Shown in pieces: positions 26,556 to 35,443 of a DNA stretch of 64,000 nucleotides; within the stretch, counting starts at the first letter, position 1; every line of letters starts with the position of its first letter. A program made the translations under genes and the position numbers. Origin of the DNA: Amycolatopsis sp. NBC_00345 (lineage in GTDB: Bacteria; Actinomycetota; Actinomycetes; Mycobacteriales; Pseudonocardiaceae). The stretch lies in assembly GCF_036116635.1 (NCBI RefSeq), contig NZ_CP107995.1:1798001-1862000 (forward strand), read 5' to 3'. The notes under the pieces were generated by a model. The model did no database searches, had not been told where the DNA came from, and saw only the letters and a program-made list of their open reading frames with translations.

Positions 26556-27770
26556 TCACCAGGTGATCGGCAGGCTGAAGATCCCCTGCGGGCCGGCGGG
26601 CCCCTTCGGCCGGATCTCTCCGGCGGGCACCGCGAGCCGGACGGTCTCCGGCAGCCGCGCCGCCAGCGCGCGGAACACGATGTCCAGCTCGGCCCGCGCG
26701 AGGTTGCCGCCCACACACTGGTGGGCGCCGAAACCGAAGCCGGTGTGCGTCCGCGGGGCGCGCCGCACGTCGAACCGGTCCGGCCCGGGGAACGCGTCGC
26801 CGTCGCGGTTGATCGCGGAGTTGGCCAGCAGCACCGGCTCGCCCGCCCGGATCAGCACGCCTTCGACCTCGACGTCGCCGGTGGCCACCCGGGGAATGGT
26901 CTCGGCGACCGACAGGTAGCGCAGCAGTTCCTCGACCGCGCCCGGCACCAGCTCGGGGTCGGCCCGGAGGGCGGCGAACTCGGCCGGGTTCTCCAGCAGC
27001 GTCAGCAGGCCGAGCAGGATGACGTTGGCGGTGGTCTCGTGCCCGGCCATCAGCATCAGCGTGCACATCTGCACCATGGTCGGCCGGTCGATCCGGCCGT
27101 CGGCGAACGGGCCGCCGATCAGGTCGTCGATCAGGCCTTCGCCGGGATCGGCCAGCTTGCGGCCGATCAGCTCGTCCAGGAAGCGCTGCAGGCTGCCCAG
27201 CGCGGCCCCCGCCTCCTCGGCCGAGGTGCGCAGCACGAGCTTGCGCGTCTCGGTCTCGAAGAACTCGTGGTCGTCGTAGGGAATGCCGAGCAGGCCGCAG
27301 ATCGCGATGGACGGCACGGACACCGCGAAGTCCACCAGGTCCGCCGGCGCTGGCCCGGCGAGCAGCTCGGTCAGCCGCTCGTCGACGATCCGGTCGAGCG
27401 TCTCGCGCAGGCCGTTGATCCGCCGCGCGGTGAACGCCGGGATCACCATCCGCCGGTACCGGGTGTGGTCCGGCGCGTCCATCCCGATCATCACGGTCTG
27501 CTTCTGGATCACCCCGCGCACCGGGCTGAGCACCGGGAAGGCCGGGTCGGTCCAGTCCGAGCTGATCCGCGGGTCGGTGAGCAGCGTCCGGGCCACCGCG
27601 TGCGCGGTCACCACCCACGCGGTGCGCCCGCCGAGCAGCGCGACCCGGGTGAGCGGGCCGCCCGCCCGCAGTTCCGCGTACCCCGGCGGGGGCTGGAATG
27701 GGCACGTGCGCTGCATCGGGAACTCGGGGAATCCGGTTTCCTGCGGCAGTGCCGGGTTCAGACTGGTCAT
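26556..27770 (-). CDS. Cytochrome P450 monooxygenase
   Basis: A soluble bacterial class I P450 of 404 residues that needs ferredoxin and a reductase; neither is encoded nearby. The I-helix has AGHETT (242-247), giving the acid/Thr pair for O2 activation. ExxR is at 281-284 (EELLR), and the haem-binding loop FGFGAHQC places the Cys ligand at 352. The family resembles CYP105/CYP107-type secondary-metabolite P450s. ATG 27770 is the likely start; the frame is open much further upstream over the divergent LLM gene, which is a shadow. It is divergent from the LLM/ABC operon and upstream of another LLM gene. A role in tailoring the polyketide or an imported compound is possible. Confidence 0.94.
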   Translation of the reverse strand: MTSLNPALPQETGFPEFPMQRTCPFQPPPGYAELRAGGPLTRVALLGGRTAWVVTAHAVARTLLTDPRISSDWTDPAFPVLSPVRGVIQKQTVMIGMDAPDHTRYRRMVIPAFTARRINGLRETLDRIVDERLTELLAGPAPADLVDFAVSVPSIAICGLLGIPYDDHEFFETETRKLVLRTSAEEAGAALGSLQRFLDELIGRKLADPGEGLIDDLIGGPFADGRIDRPTMVQMCTLMLMAGHETTANVILLGLLTLLENPAEFAALRADPELVPGAVEELLRYLSVAETIPRVATGDVEVEGVLIRAGEPVLLANSAINRDGDAFPGPDRFDVRRAPRTHTGFGFGAHQCVGGNLARAELDIVFRALAARLPETVRLAVPAGEIRPKGPAGPQGIFSLPITW

Positions 27771-27812
27771 GGTTGCGCACTCTAAGAACGGATGCCGGAG
27801 CGCGGAATCGGT

Positions 27813-27852
27813 CCTTGGCGCGGCTTTAGCGGATCTTTGGCGCCGCTTCGGA
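27813..27852 (+). promoter_or_regulatory. Putative SARP operator: four heptamer repeats at 11-bp spacing
   Basis: Heptamers CCTTGGC (27813), CTTTAGC (27824), CTTTGGC (27835) and CTTCGGA (27846) recur at exactly 11 bp, each followed by a 4-bp spacer. They lie between the divergent P450 and LLM/ABC genes, 54 bp before GTG 27906. This is the arrangement bound by SARP activators such as ActII-ORF4 and DnrI. The -10 is unclear. The window encodes two large SARPs and one small one; which of them acts here is unknown. Confidence 0.55.
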
Positions 27853-27905
27853 GAATGGAGCCCGACCCCGCGAAACCCCGATCTGCCCGTTGTGGAGGAC
27901 GCCAG

Positions 27906-28715
27906 GTGCCCACCGAGGACCTCCGGTTCGCCGCGAGTCTCTTGCTCACCCCGCCGGCCGAGTGGGCGTCCGCGACCAGGACCGCGCTCGACGCGGGCTA
28001 CGACACCGTCGTGACCAGCGACCACCCCGGGATGGGATCGCCCTTCCAGACACTGGCGGTCGCCGCCGGCGCGGGCGCCGCCACCGGGACGTACCTGATC
28101 GACCCGTCGCAGTGGCCGCCCGGGCTGCTGGCCCGCGAGGTCGACACCGCGATCACCCTCAGCGGCGGCCGGTTCGAACTTGGGCTGGGCGTCCCGCAGC
28201 CGTCCGGTCCGCAAGCCGGTCCCGCGGCGGTGGCCGCCGCGCTGGACGCCGTCGAGGCGCGCATCGAACCCGGCCGCCGGCCACGGGTGCTGCTCGCGGT
28301 GTTCACCGACGACGACATCCCGCTCGCCGCGGAACGCGCCGACATCGTCTCCATCGTCGGCGCGGACATCGTGGCCGGGGGCGGACTGCACCTGCACAGC
28401 CGGGCCCGGATCGCCGGCCAGATCGGCCGGGTGCGGGAGCTGGCGGGCCGGCCGGTCGAGGTCAACCTCGGCGTCAAGCACCTGGTGCTCACCGACGACC
28501 GGGCCGGGGCCGCGGCCACCCTGCGCCCGCAGGCCGCACCGGCGCTCACCGAGAAGGAACTGCTGGACCTGCCGCACGCGCTTTTCGGCTCGGCCGCGGA
28601 AATCGCCGGGCAGATCCGGGCCGACGCCCGGGACCTCGGGTTCGGATACCTGTCCATGCACCAGAACCTGGTCGCCGGCTTCACCCCGGTCATCTCCGCC
28701 CTGCGCGGCCGATGA
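27906..28715 (+). CDS. Short LLM-class (luciferase-like) oxidoreductase
   Basis: 269 residues, shorter than the 300-350 typical for LLM enzymes. It has a recognisable barrel: RFAASLLLTPPAEW, DTVVTSDHPG, GTYLIDPSQWPPG and ITLSGGRFELGLGV. FMN or F420 is the expected cofactor. GTG 27906 is chosen because GGAGGAC lies about 8 nt before it; ATG 27792 in the same frame would run through the repeat operator. The stop overlaps the start of the transporter binding protein (ATGA at 28712). Enzyme and importer are therefore translated together, which suggests the imported compound, or a product of it, is the substrate. Confidence 0.8.
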   Translation: MPTEDLRFAASLLLTPPAEWASATRTALDAGYDTVVTSDHPGMGSPFQTLAVAAGAGAATGTYLIDPSQWPPGLLAREVDTAITLSGGRFELGLGVPQPSGPQAGPAAVAAALDAVEARIEPGRRPRVLLAVFTDDDIPLAAERADIVSIVGADIVAGGGLHLHSRARIAGQIGRVRELAGRPVEVNLGVKHLVLTDDRAGAAATLRPQAAPALTEKELLDLPHALFGSAAEIAGQIRADARDLGFGYLSMHQNLVAGFTPVISALRGR

Positions 28716-30451
28716 GCCCGGCCGGTCCCGCACGCCCCGAGCCAGCGTCATCCGACACAGCGTCATCCCGAACACTGCTGTCCGAGACATCACGAGGTAC
28801 TTCGCCGCTGCCCGCTTCCCCTCACTCCCGCCGGAGCTTCCTCGTGTTGTCCGGCGGCGCCCTCCTGGGGCTGGCCGGCTGCGCCGGGGTGCAGCGGCTG
28901 AACACCGCGGGCCCGCCCCGGAAAGGCGGCACGCTCCGGTTCGCGGTCGCCACCCAGGCCGACTCCTGGGACCCGCACGCCGCGGCCACCGACATCACCG
29001 CGGTGCTGCTCCGCCCGGTCTTCGACTCCCTGGTCGCGTACGGCGCCGACGGCACGTTCCGGCCGTGGCTGGCCACCGGGTGGACGGTGACGCCGGACGG
29101 GCTGGCCTACACCTTCCGGCTCCGCGAGGACGTGACCTTCTCCGACGGCGAGCCGTTCAACGCCGCCGCGGTGCGGGACAACCTGGCGCACATCGTCGAC
29201 CCGGCCACGAAATCCGGGTTTCCCCTGTCGTTGCTCGGCCCGCTCGCGAAGGTCGACGTCACCGGCGAACACACCGTGGTGCTCCGGATGAGCGAGCCGT
29301 ACTCGTCGCTGTTGTACGCGCTGAGCACGACCTACCTGGGCTTCCACTCCCCGCGGGCCCTGCGCGAGCACCGGAAGGAGCTGGCGTCGGGCAAGTTCCT
29401 CGCCGGCACCGGGCCGTTCACGCTGGAATCGGTGGTGCCCAACCAGGAAGCCGTGTTCCGGCGCCGCCCGGGCTACCGCTGGCCGTCGCAGGGGACCCTC
29501 AACCGGGGCGAGGCCTACCTGGACGGGTACCGGGTTTCCTTCCTCCCGGAGGACCAGACCCGGGTCGGCGCGGTCGGCTCGGGCCAGGTCGACGTGGCGG
29601 ACGAGATGCCGTCCGCCCGGCTGTCCACTTTGCGCAAGCAGGCCGGCCTGCGGATCGAGCAGAACCCGGTCCCGGGTTCGCCGTACAGCTATTACCTGAA
29701 CGTGTCCCGGCCGCCGTTCGACGATCCGGCCGTGCGGCGCGCGGTGCAGGCTTCGATCGACCTGGACGCGATCGTGAAGGGCGTCTTCCGCGGTGAGTAC
29801 CAGCGCGCCTGGTCGGTGCTGACCCCGAAAACCCAGGGGTACGCGGCCGATCTGGCCGGCACCTGGGGCTATTCCCCGGAAACGGCCGCGCGGCTGCTGG
29901 ACGAGGCCGGGTACTCCGGCCGGGACGGTGACGGCTACCGCGTCCGCGGCGGGGTGCGGCTGCGGGCGGAATTCCCGTTCGCGGCCGACTACAGCACGGC
30001 GGACCGGCGCACGTTCGACGTGGCCCTGCAGGACTCCTTGCGCAAGGCCGGCATCGAGGTGGTGCTGAGCGCGGTCGACAGCGCGGAGTTCGCCAGCCGG
30101 GTGATCGCGGGGGAGTACGACGTGAAGTCGGTCGCCTGGGCGTCGGCCGACCCGGCGGTGCTGCGGGAACTGTTCCACTCCCAGCGGTTCCTGGCCAAGG
30201 GCGGGAGCAACCAGGGCCGGGTCCGGGATCCGCAGCTCGACGCGTGGCTGGACGCCGCCCGCGCGACCCTCGACCCGCAGGAGCGGAACGCGTTGTACAG
30301 CAAGGTCCAGCACCGGGTGATCGAGCAGGCGTACGTCGTCCCGGCCTACACCTCGCCCCGGTCACTGGCGCTGGCGGAGCGGGTCCGCGGGGTGCGGTAC
30401 GAGGTTTCGGGCACCCCCGCGCTCGCCGACCTGTGGCTGGCCGACTCATGA
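28712..30451 (+). CDS. Peptide/nickel-type ABC transporter substrate-binding lipoprotein
   Basis: 579 residues of the family 5 (DppA/OppA/NikA) solute-binding proteins. A twin-arginine signal (SRRSFLVLSGG) leads to a lipobox LAGC with the lipidated Cys at residue 57. The stretch before the twin Arg is unusually long (39 residues), but no later start fits. The mature part has the family opening KGGTLRFAVATQADSWDPH and the helix/strand pattern of a two-lobed receptor (LATGWTVTPDGLAYTFRLRE). It should sit on the outer face of the membrane and deliver substrate to the two permeases. ATG 28712 overlaps the LLM stop by 4 bp. Confidence 0.93.
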   Translation: MSPAGPARPEPASSDTASSRTLLSETSRGTSPLPASPHSRRSFLVLSGGALLGLAGCAGVQRLNTAGPPRKGGTLRFAVATQADSWDPHAAATDITAVLLRPVFDSLVAYGADGTFRPWLATGWTVTPDGLAYTFRLREDVTFSDGEPFNAAAVRDNLAHIVDPATKSGFPLSLLGPLAKVDVTGEHTVVLRMSEPYSSLLYALSTTYLGFHSPRALREHRKELASGKFLAGTGPFTLESVVPNQEAVFRRRPGYRWPSQGTLNRGEAYLDGYRVSFLPEDQTRVGAVGSGQVDVADEMPSARLSTLRKQAGLRIEQNPVPGSPYSYYLNVSRPPFDDPAVRRAVQASIDLDAIVKGVFRGEYQRAWSVLTPKTQGYAADLAGTWGYSPETAARLLDEAGYSGRDGDGYRVRGGVRLRAEFPFAADYSTADRRTFDVALQDSLRKAGIEVVLSAVDSAEFASRVIAGEYDVKSVAWASADPAVLRELFHSQRFLAKGGSNQGRVRDPQLDAWLDAARATLDPQERNALYSKVQHRVIEQAYVVPAYTSPRSLALAERVRGVRYEVSGTPALADLWLADS

Positions 30452-31389
30452 GCCGGGGCTTCGCTCGCCACGTCGTGAGCAGGCTGGCCTCCGGGGTGTT
30501 CGTGCTCTGGGGCGCGGCGACGCTGTGCTTCCTGGTGCTGTCCCTGCGCGGCGACACGGTGTCCGCGATCGTGGGCGCCGGCCCGCCGCCCACACCCGAG
30601 CTGCGGGCCCGCATCGTGGCCGAGTACGGACTGGACGATCCACTGTGGACACGATATCTGCGCTGGCTCCGCTCACTGCTCTCCGGTGACCTCGGCTGGT
30701 CCTACCAGCGCGAGGAACCGGTGACGCACCTGCTGTCGTCCCAGGTCGGTCCCACGCTGCAGCTCGCGGTCACCGCGGCCGTGCTGGGTGCCGGCATCGC
30801 CGTGCTGGTGACCGCGTTCCTGACCGGCCGGGGCCGGGCGGCCGACACCGTGCTCACCGGGCTCAGCGTGCTGTCGGTCTCGGTGCCGACGTTCTGGGTG
30901 GGCGCGCTGATGCTCGGGCTGTTCTCGTTCGCGATCCCGCTGTTCCCGGCGATCGGCGACACCGGCCCGGCCGGCCTGGTGCTGCCCTCGCTCACCCTGG
31001 CGTTCCCGATCGCCGGAGCGCTGACCCAGGTGATGGCCCAGGAAGTGCGCACGGCGGAGTCGATGCCGTTCGCGCTGACCGTGCGCGCGCGGGGGGCGAC
31101 CGACCGTCGGCTGCGGCTGAACCACACCCTGCGGCATTCCCTGCTGCCCGCGCTGACGCTGACCGGGTGGATCCTCGGGATGCTGATCGGCGGAGCGGTG
31201 CTGATCGAGAACGTGTTCGCCCGGCCCGGGCTCGGCCGGGTGCTGGTCGCCGCGGCGGCCGGGCGCGACCTGCCGGTGGTGACGGCGGTCGTGCTGCTGT
31301 CGGCTACCGCGTTCGTGGTGATCAACCTGGTCGTCGACCTGGTGCTGCCCTTCGTGGATCCACGCCTGCGAGCGGAGGTGGACCGGTGA
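30448..31389 (+). CDS. ABC transporter permease (DppB-like)
   Basis: 313 residues with about six transmembrane helices. The N-terminal part matches DppB/OppB permeases (short cytoplasmic start, helix, then a periplasmic loop with YGLDDPLWTRYLRWL). The EAA-type coupling loop is RARGATDRRLRLNHTLRHSLLPALT. ATG 30448 overlaps the binding-protein stop (ATGA), so translation is coupled. An in-frame start at 30244 lies inside the upstream gene and is rejected. Together with the next permease it forms the membrane channel of a peptide-type importer. Confidence 0.94.
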   Translation: MSRGFARHVVSRLASGVFVLWGAATLCFLVLSLRGDTVSAIVGAGPPPTPELRARIVAEYGLDDPLWTRYLRWLRSLLSGDLGWSYQREEPVTHLLSSQVGPTLQLAVTAAVLGAGIAVLVTAFLTGRGRAADTVLTGLSVLSVSVPTFWVGALMLGLFSFAIPLFPAIGDTGPAGLVLPSLTLAFPIAGALTQVMAQEVRTAESMPFALTVRARGATDRRLRLNHTLRHSLLPALTLTGWILGMLIGGAVLIENVFARPGLGRVLVAAAAGRDLPVVTAVVLLSATAFVVINLVVDLVLPFVDPRLRAEVDR

Positions 31390-32213
31390 CCGCCGTCGCT
31401 GTCGCGGTACGCGGGCGGCCCAGGAACCTCCCCGTGGTGGCCTGCCTGGCGATTCTCGGCGTGCTGGCGCTGGTCGTGGTGTTCCCGGGGATGTTCACCG
31501 CCCAGTCGCCCTCGGCGACGGACTTCCTGCACACCTTCGAAGGCCCGAGCTTTTCGCACGTCTTCGGCACCGACCAGCTCGGCCGCGACGTCTACGCGCG
31601 GGTGGTCTACGGCGCGGGCGCGTCGCTGACGATCGCGATGGCCGCGACGGTGATCGGCGTGCTGGGCGGGCTGGTGATCGGGGCGCTCGCGGTGGCGGGC
31701 GGGCGATTCGCCGCGGGTCCGCTGATGCGGCTGGTCGACGTCCTGCTGGCGTTCCCGGAGATCGTGCTGGCGCTGCTGGTCGTCGCAGTGATCGGCGGCG
31801 ACGCGGGCGGGGTCGCGATCGCGATCGGCATGGCCGCGGTGCCGAACTACGCGCGGCTGGTGTACTCCCAGGCCCGCCTGGTCGTGCTCGCCGAGTACGT
31901 GGAGGCAGCGCGGGTCGTGGGCGCGCGCCGCTCGGCCGCGCTGGTCCGGCACGTGGTGCCCAACATTGCCGGCCCGCTCGTGGTGCTGGCCACCATGGGC
32001 ACCGGGACGACGATCATCTCCGCGGCGGGCCTGAGCCTGCTCGGCCTCGGCCCGGCGCCGCCCGCCCCGGAGTGGGGCCTGATGATCGCCGACGGCAAGG
32101 ACTTCCTCGGCATCGCGTGGTGGCTGACCGTGTTCCCCGGGCTGAGCGTGGTGCTCGTGGTGGTCACTTTCACGGTACTGGGCCGGAAACTGAGGGCGCG
32201 GGCACAACGATGA
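31386..32213 (+). CDS. ABC transporter permease (DppC-like)
   Basis: 275 residues with an N-terminal helix, a periplasmic segment (FGTDQLGRDVYARVVYGA, the typical DppC motif) and five further helices. The coupling loop is YVEAARVVGARRSAALVRHVVPN. The start is GTG 31386, which overlaps the preceding stop (GTGA). The C-terminal WGLMIADGKDF is also characteristic of DppC/OppC. It pairs with the preceding permease. Confidence 0.94.
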   Translation: MTAVAVAVRGRPRNLPVVACLAILGVLALVVVFPGMFTAQSPSATDFLHTFEGPSFSHVFGTDQLGRDVYARVVYGAGASLTIAMAATVIGVLGGLVIGALAVAGGRFAAGPLMRLVDVLLAFPEIVLALLVVAVIGGDAGGVAIAIGMAAVPNYARLVYSQARLVVLAEYVEAARVVGARRSAALVRHVVPNIAGPLVVLATMGTGTTIISAAGLSLLGLGPAPPAPEWGLMIADGKDFLGIAWWLTVFPGLSVVLVVVTFTVLGRKLRARAQR

Positions 32214-33802
32214 CCATCGCTGAGAAGGACGGCCACCTCGTCGAGGTGGCGGGCCTGACCGTCCGGTTCGAGGGCCACCGCGAGCCCGCAGTCGACGGTG
32301 TGGACCTCGCGGTGGCGGCGGGGGAGTGCGTCGCGCTGGTCGGCGAGTCCGGTTCGGGCAAGAGCGTCACCGCCCGCACCCTGCTCGGCCTCGCCGGGAA
32401 GAACGCGCACGTCCGGGCCGAACGGCTGGTGGTGGAAGGCCGTGACGCGCTCGCCTTCGACGAGGCGGACTGGCGGAAGGTCCGCGGCTCGCGGGTCGGC
32501 ATGGTCTCGCAGGACGCGCTGAGCAGCCTCGACCCGTTGCGCCGGGTGCGGGCCGAGATCGCCGAACCGCTGGTGGTGCACCAGCCGAAGCAGACCGCCG
32601 CGGCGCGGTCCCGGACCGTGCTGGACCTGTTGGGGCAGGCGGGGATCGACGATCCGGGCACCCGGGCCGCGCAGTACCCGCACGAGCTTTCCGGCGGGCT
32701 GCGGCAGCGCGCGCTGATCGCTTCGGCCCTCGCCGCCGGCCCGCGGCTGCTGATCGCCGACGAGCCCACCACCGCACTCGACGTCGTCGTGCAGGAGCGG
32801 ATCCTCGACCTGCTCGGCCACTACCGCGATCAGGGCTGGGGCGTGCTGCTGATCAGCCACGACCTCGCGGTGGTTTCCCGGCTGGCCGACCGGGTGCTGG
32901 TGATGCGCGACGGCCGGGTCGTGGAGTCCGGGCCGGCCGACCGGGTGCTGGGCCGGCCGGAGCACCCGTACACCCGGCAGCTGATCGAGGCGATCCCGAA
33001 GGGACGGCCCCGCCCCGCGCCTGAGCCGGCGGCTCCGGTGCTGACCGCGACCGGGCTGGGGAAGACCTACCGCGGGGGCCGGGTGGCGCTGCACGACGTG
33101 TCGTTGCGCCTCGGCGCGGGTGAGGCGCTGGGCGTGGTGGGCGAATCCGGCTCCGGCAAGAGCACGCTGGCGCGAGTGGTGCTCGGGCTGATCCGGCCCG
33201 ACTCCGGCGCGGTGCTGCTCGACGAACGGCCCTGGTCGGCCGAGCCGGAGCGGCGGCGGCGGGCGCGGCGGCGCGAAATCCAGTTCGTCCAGCAGAACCC
33301 GACGGCGGCGTTCGATCCACGGTGGACAGTCGGCCGGATCGTCGGCGAGGCGGTGGGCGGCCCGCGATCCGCTCGCCGCTTGCGTGTCGGCGAACTGCTC
33401 GACCAGGTCGGGCTGCGTCCCGAACTGGCGGCCCGGCGCGCGCACCAGCTCTCCGGCGGTCAGCGGCAGCGCGTGGCAATCGCCCGCGCACTGGCCACCG
33501 ACCCGCGGATCCTCGTCTGCGACGAGCCGGTGTCAGCACTGGATGTCTCGGTCCAGGCGCAAGTGCTCGAACTGCTCGCCCGGCTGCGCGCGCAGACCGG
33601 CGTGGCCCTGCTGTTCATCACCCACGACCTCGGCGTCGTCGCCGACGTCTGCGAACGGGTGATGATCATGCGAGCCGGCGAGGTGGTCGAAGCCGGCCCG
33701 ACCGCGTCCGTGTTCGCCGACCCGGCGCACGCCTACACACGAGAGCTGCTCGACACGATTCCCCGGCTGTCGGTGGCGCAGTCTTCGGCACCGAAGCCGT
33801 AG
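32210..33802 (+). CDS. ABC transporter ATP-binding protein, DppD-DppF fusion
   Basis: 530 residues with two complete ATPase domains, so it supplies both nucleotide-binding sites of the importer. Domain 1 has Walker A GESGSGKS, signature LSGGLRQRA, Walker B LLIADEPTTALD and the switch SHD. Domain 2, after a Pro-rich linker (about 265-280), has GESGSGKS, LSGGQRQRV, LVCDEPVSALD and THD. HPYTRQL and HAYTREL near the ends of the two domains are typical of the peptide/nickel subfamily. ATG 32210 overlaps the permease stop. It ends the five-gene coupled operon; its 3' end overlaps a decayed gene on the other strand. Confidence 0.95.
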   Translation: MTIAEKDGHLVEVAGLTVRFEGHREPAVDGVDLAVAAGECVALVGESGSGKSVTARTLLGLAGKNAHVRAERLVVEGRDALAFDEADWRKVRGSRVGMVSQDALSSLDPLRRVRAEIAEPLVVHQPKQTAAARSRTVLDLLGQAGIDDPGTRAAQYPHELSGGLRQRALIASALAAGPRLLIADEPTTALDVVVQERILDLLGHYRDQGWGVLLISHDLAVVSRLADRVLVMRDGRVVESGPADRVLGRPEHPYTRQLIEAIPKGRPRPAPEPAAPVLTATGLGKTYRGGRVALHDVSLRLGAGEALGVVGESGSGKSTLARVVLGLIRPDSGAVLLDERPWSAEPERRRRARRREIQFVQQNPTAAFDPRWTVGRIVGEAVGGPRSARRLRVGELLDQVGLRPELAARRAHQLSGGQRQRVAIARALATDPRILVCDEPVSALDVSVQAQVLELLARLRAQTGVALLFITHDLGVVADVCERVMIMRAGEVVEAGPTASVFADPAHAYTRELLDTIPRLSVAQSSAPKP

Positions 33803-34169
33803 CCGGGTGTCTCGGTGAACGGGAGGGCGCCGACGGGATACCTGGTGCCGCCGAGGTCGACGGCGGTGTCGTACCAGCGCCGATTGCTCTCGACCATCTC
33901 GCCGGCGAGCCCGGAAGCGCCGGCGAAGCGGAGCAAGGCGAGTAGTTTGCGTTGCTGCGTAAGCAGTTCGCCGGCGGTCGGGTAGTAAACCTTGATGCGA
34001 GAGGGAGCGTGGCCCGCACGATCACCCCGCACCGGCCGAACCCGGCGAGCGCGGTGTGGAAGAGGTCCGCCGATTCGGTGGCCGCTGAGGTCGATGACGA
34101 GCTCGCCGCGGCGAGACCGGTGTGGAGGGTGCCGTCGAGGTTCAGCCCGGAGAAAACGCTTTCGGTCAT
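33803..34169 (-). pseudogene. Decayed FAD-binding (BBE/cytokinin-dehydrogenase-like) oxidoreductase
   Basis: Pieces of one protein family appear in two minus-strand frames, which suggests several frameshifts. One frame contributes SADLFHTALAGFGRCGVIVR (from ATG 34169). The other contributes APSRIKVYYPTAGELL and WYDTAVDLGGTRYPVGALPF and ends at 33733. These are in the order expected for the substrate part of FAD-linked oxidases of the berberine-bridge or cytokinin-dehydrogenase type. The FAD domain is missing. The remnant overlaps the 3' end of the ABC ATPase gene. The assignment rests on motif memory; a short real gene in one frame cannot be excluded. Confidence 0.55.
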
Positions 34170-34272
34170 TTTCGCTGCCCCCTTGCGCCGAGTTCGCCGA
34201 GCCGAGCGTCCAGAGAGTGTCAGCCACCGGACCGGATGAACAACCTCACCAGGCCCGCCGCGTCCACTTTGT

Positions 34273-35196
34273 ATGAGCGAGAAGTCACGGGCGCTGACCC
34301 GTCCGCGTGCGGTGTTGACGGTCCTCGGTGTCGCGCTGGCGGCCATCACTGTCCCGGCCGTCGCGGCGAGAGCGGCCAGTGGGCAGGTGGTGACCACGGT
34401 CGCCGCGGGGGATCGGGCGGCGGCCCTGGCCTACTGGACGCCGGAGCGGATCAAGCAGCAGGGCGAGTTCGACGGGCTGCCGCCGGCCGAGACGATCGGC
34501 AAGCTGTGGCCGGGGCCCGTTCCCGCGGGTGTCGGGCGGCTGTTCTTCACGGCGGTGCCCGGGGGCGACGAGTCCTGCACGGCGACCGTGGTGCCCAGCC
34601 CGACCAAGGACGTGGTGTTCACCGCCGGGCACTGCCTCGACGGCGGCACCGACCGGAACGACCAGCCGATCAAGATGACGAACATGGTGTTCGTGCCCGG
34701 CTACGACCACGGCAAGCAGCCGCACGGGATGTTCCCGGCGCGGGCGTTCGCCTGGTCGGACACCTACCAGGGGCCGTCCAGCGCGCTCGACGACGACGGG
34801 GCGGTCGTCCTGGACCCGGTCGGCGGCCGGCACGTCGCCGACGCGGCGGGGACCCAGGACATCTCGTTCGACCCGGTGACCGGGCCGGTGGACACGACCA
34901 TGCTCGGCTACCCGGTGTCCCAGCTGGCCCACGGCGAGGCGCTGGTGTCCTGCACCCGGCCCGCCACCCTGGACGCCAACTCGGTCTACACCGACTGGAA
35001 GACCGACTGCGACCTCGCGGGCGGCGCGAGCGGGGGCCCGTGGCTGCGGGACTTCGACGCCGCGACCGGCAAGGGGACCATCTTCGCCACCACCAGCCGG
35101 GGAGCGGTGAACGAGAACGGCGTCACCGAGAACCTCTCCGGCGCGGCCCTGAGCGACGCCGTGCACGATCTCTACCAGCGCGCCGGCGGGCTCTGA
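34273..35196 (+). CDS. Secreted trypsin-like serine protease
   Basis: 307 residues with an N-terminal signal peptide (residues about 10-35, cleavage near ARAAS). The chymotrypsin-fold triad is visible: His120 in TAGHC, an Asp among 173-175 in ALDDDGAVVLD, and Ser253 in GGASGGPW. This matches secreted actinomycete trypsin-like peptidases of the V8/glutamyl type. About 60 residues between signal and catalytic domain (WTPERIKQQGEFDGLPP) may be a propeptide. ATG 34273 has no clear ribosome binding site. It stands alone, with the pseudogene upstream and a large nested hairpin after its stop. Confidence 0.85.
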   Translation: MSEKSRALTRPRAVLTVLGVALAAITVPAVAARAASGQVVTTVAAGDRAAALAYWTPERIKQQGEFDGLPPAETIGKLWPGPVPAGVGRLFFTAVPGGDESCTATVVPSPTKDVVFTAGHCLDGGTDRNDQPIKMTNMVFVPGYDHGKQPHGMFPARAFAWSDTYQGPSSALDDDGAVVLDPVGGRHVADAAGTQDISFDPVTGPVDTTMLGYPVSQLAHGEALVSCTRPATLDANSVYTDWKTDCDLAGGASGGPWLRDFDAATGKGTIFATTSRGAVNENGVTENLSGAALSDAVHDLYQRAGGL

Positions 35197-35220
35197 GCCG
35201 GAGCCGTCCTTTCGCCCGTC

Positions 35221-35317
35221 CGGATCGCCGGCGAAACCGTCGAAGCCGGTGGAGTCCGTCGAGCGGGTGCCACCCCCAGTAACCGGGCACCCGCCCGACG
35301 GAACCGCCGGCGATCCG
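35221..35317. terminator. Nested double hairpin between convergent genes
   Basis: Outer arms CGGATCGCCGGCG (35221-35233) and CGCCGGCGATCCG (35305-35317) are perfect inverses. Inside them, 16-bp arms at 35256-35271 and 35286-35301 pair with one mismatch around a 14-nt loop. It separates the trypsin-like gene from the convergent SARP gene and probably ends both transcripts. The rest of the gap (to 35443) shows nothing else. Confidence 0.75.
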
Positions 35318-35443
35318 CAGGTAAGCGGTGGGATCAAGCGCGTGCGGCCGGAGGGGCTCAGCCGTCCCCCGGCTCGCCGGCTTGACGCAGGCAACGCTAT
35401 CGGCGGCCGCTTACAGTTGTCTGACAGTGCGGCGCGCGGGCGC

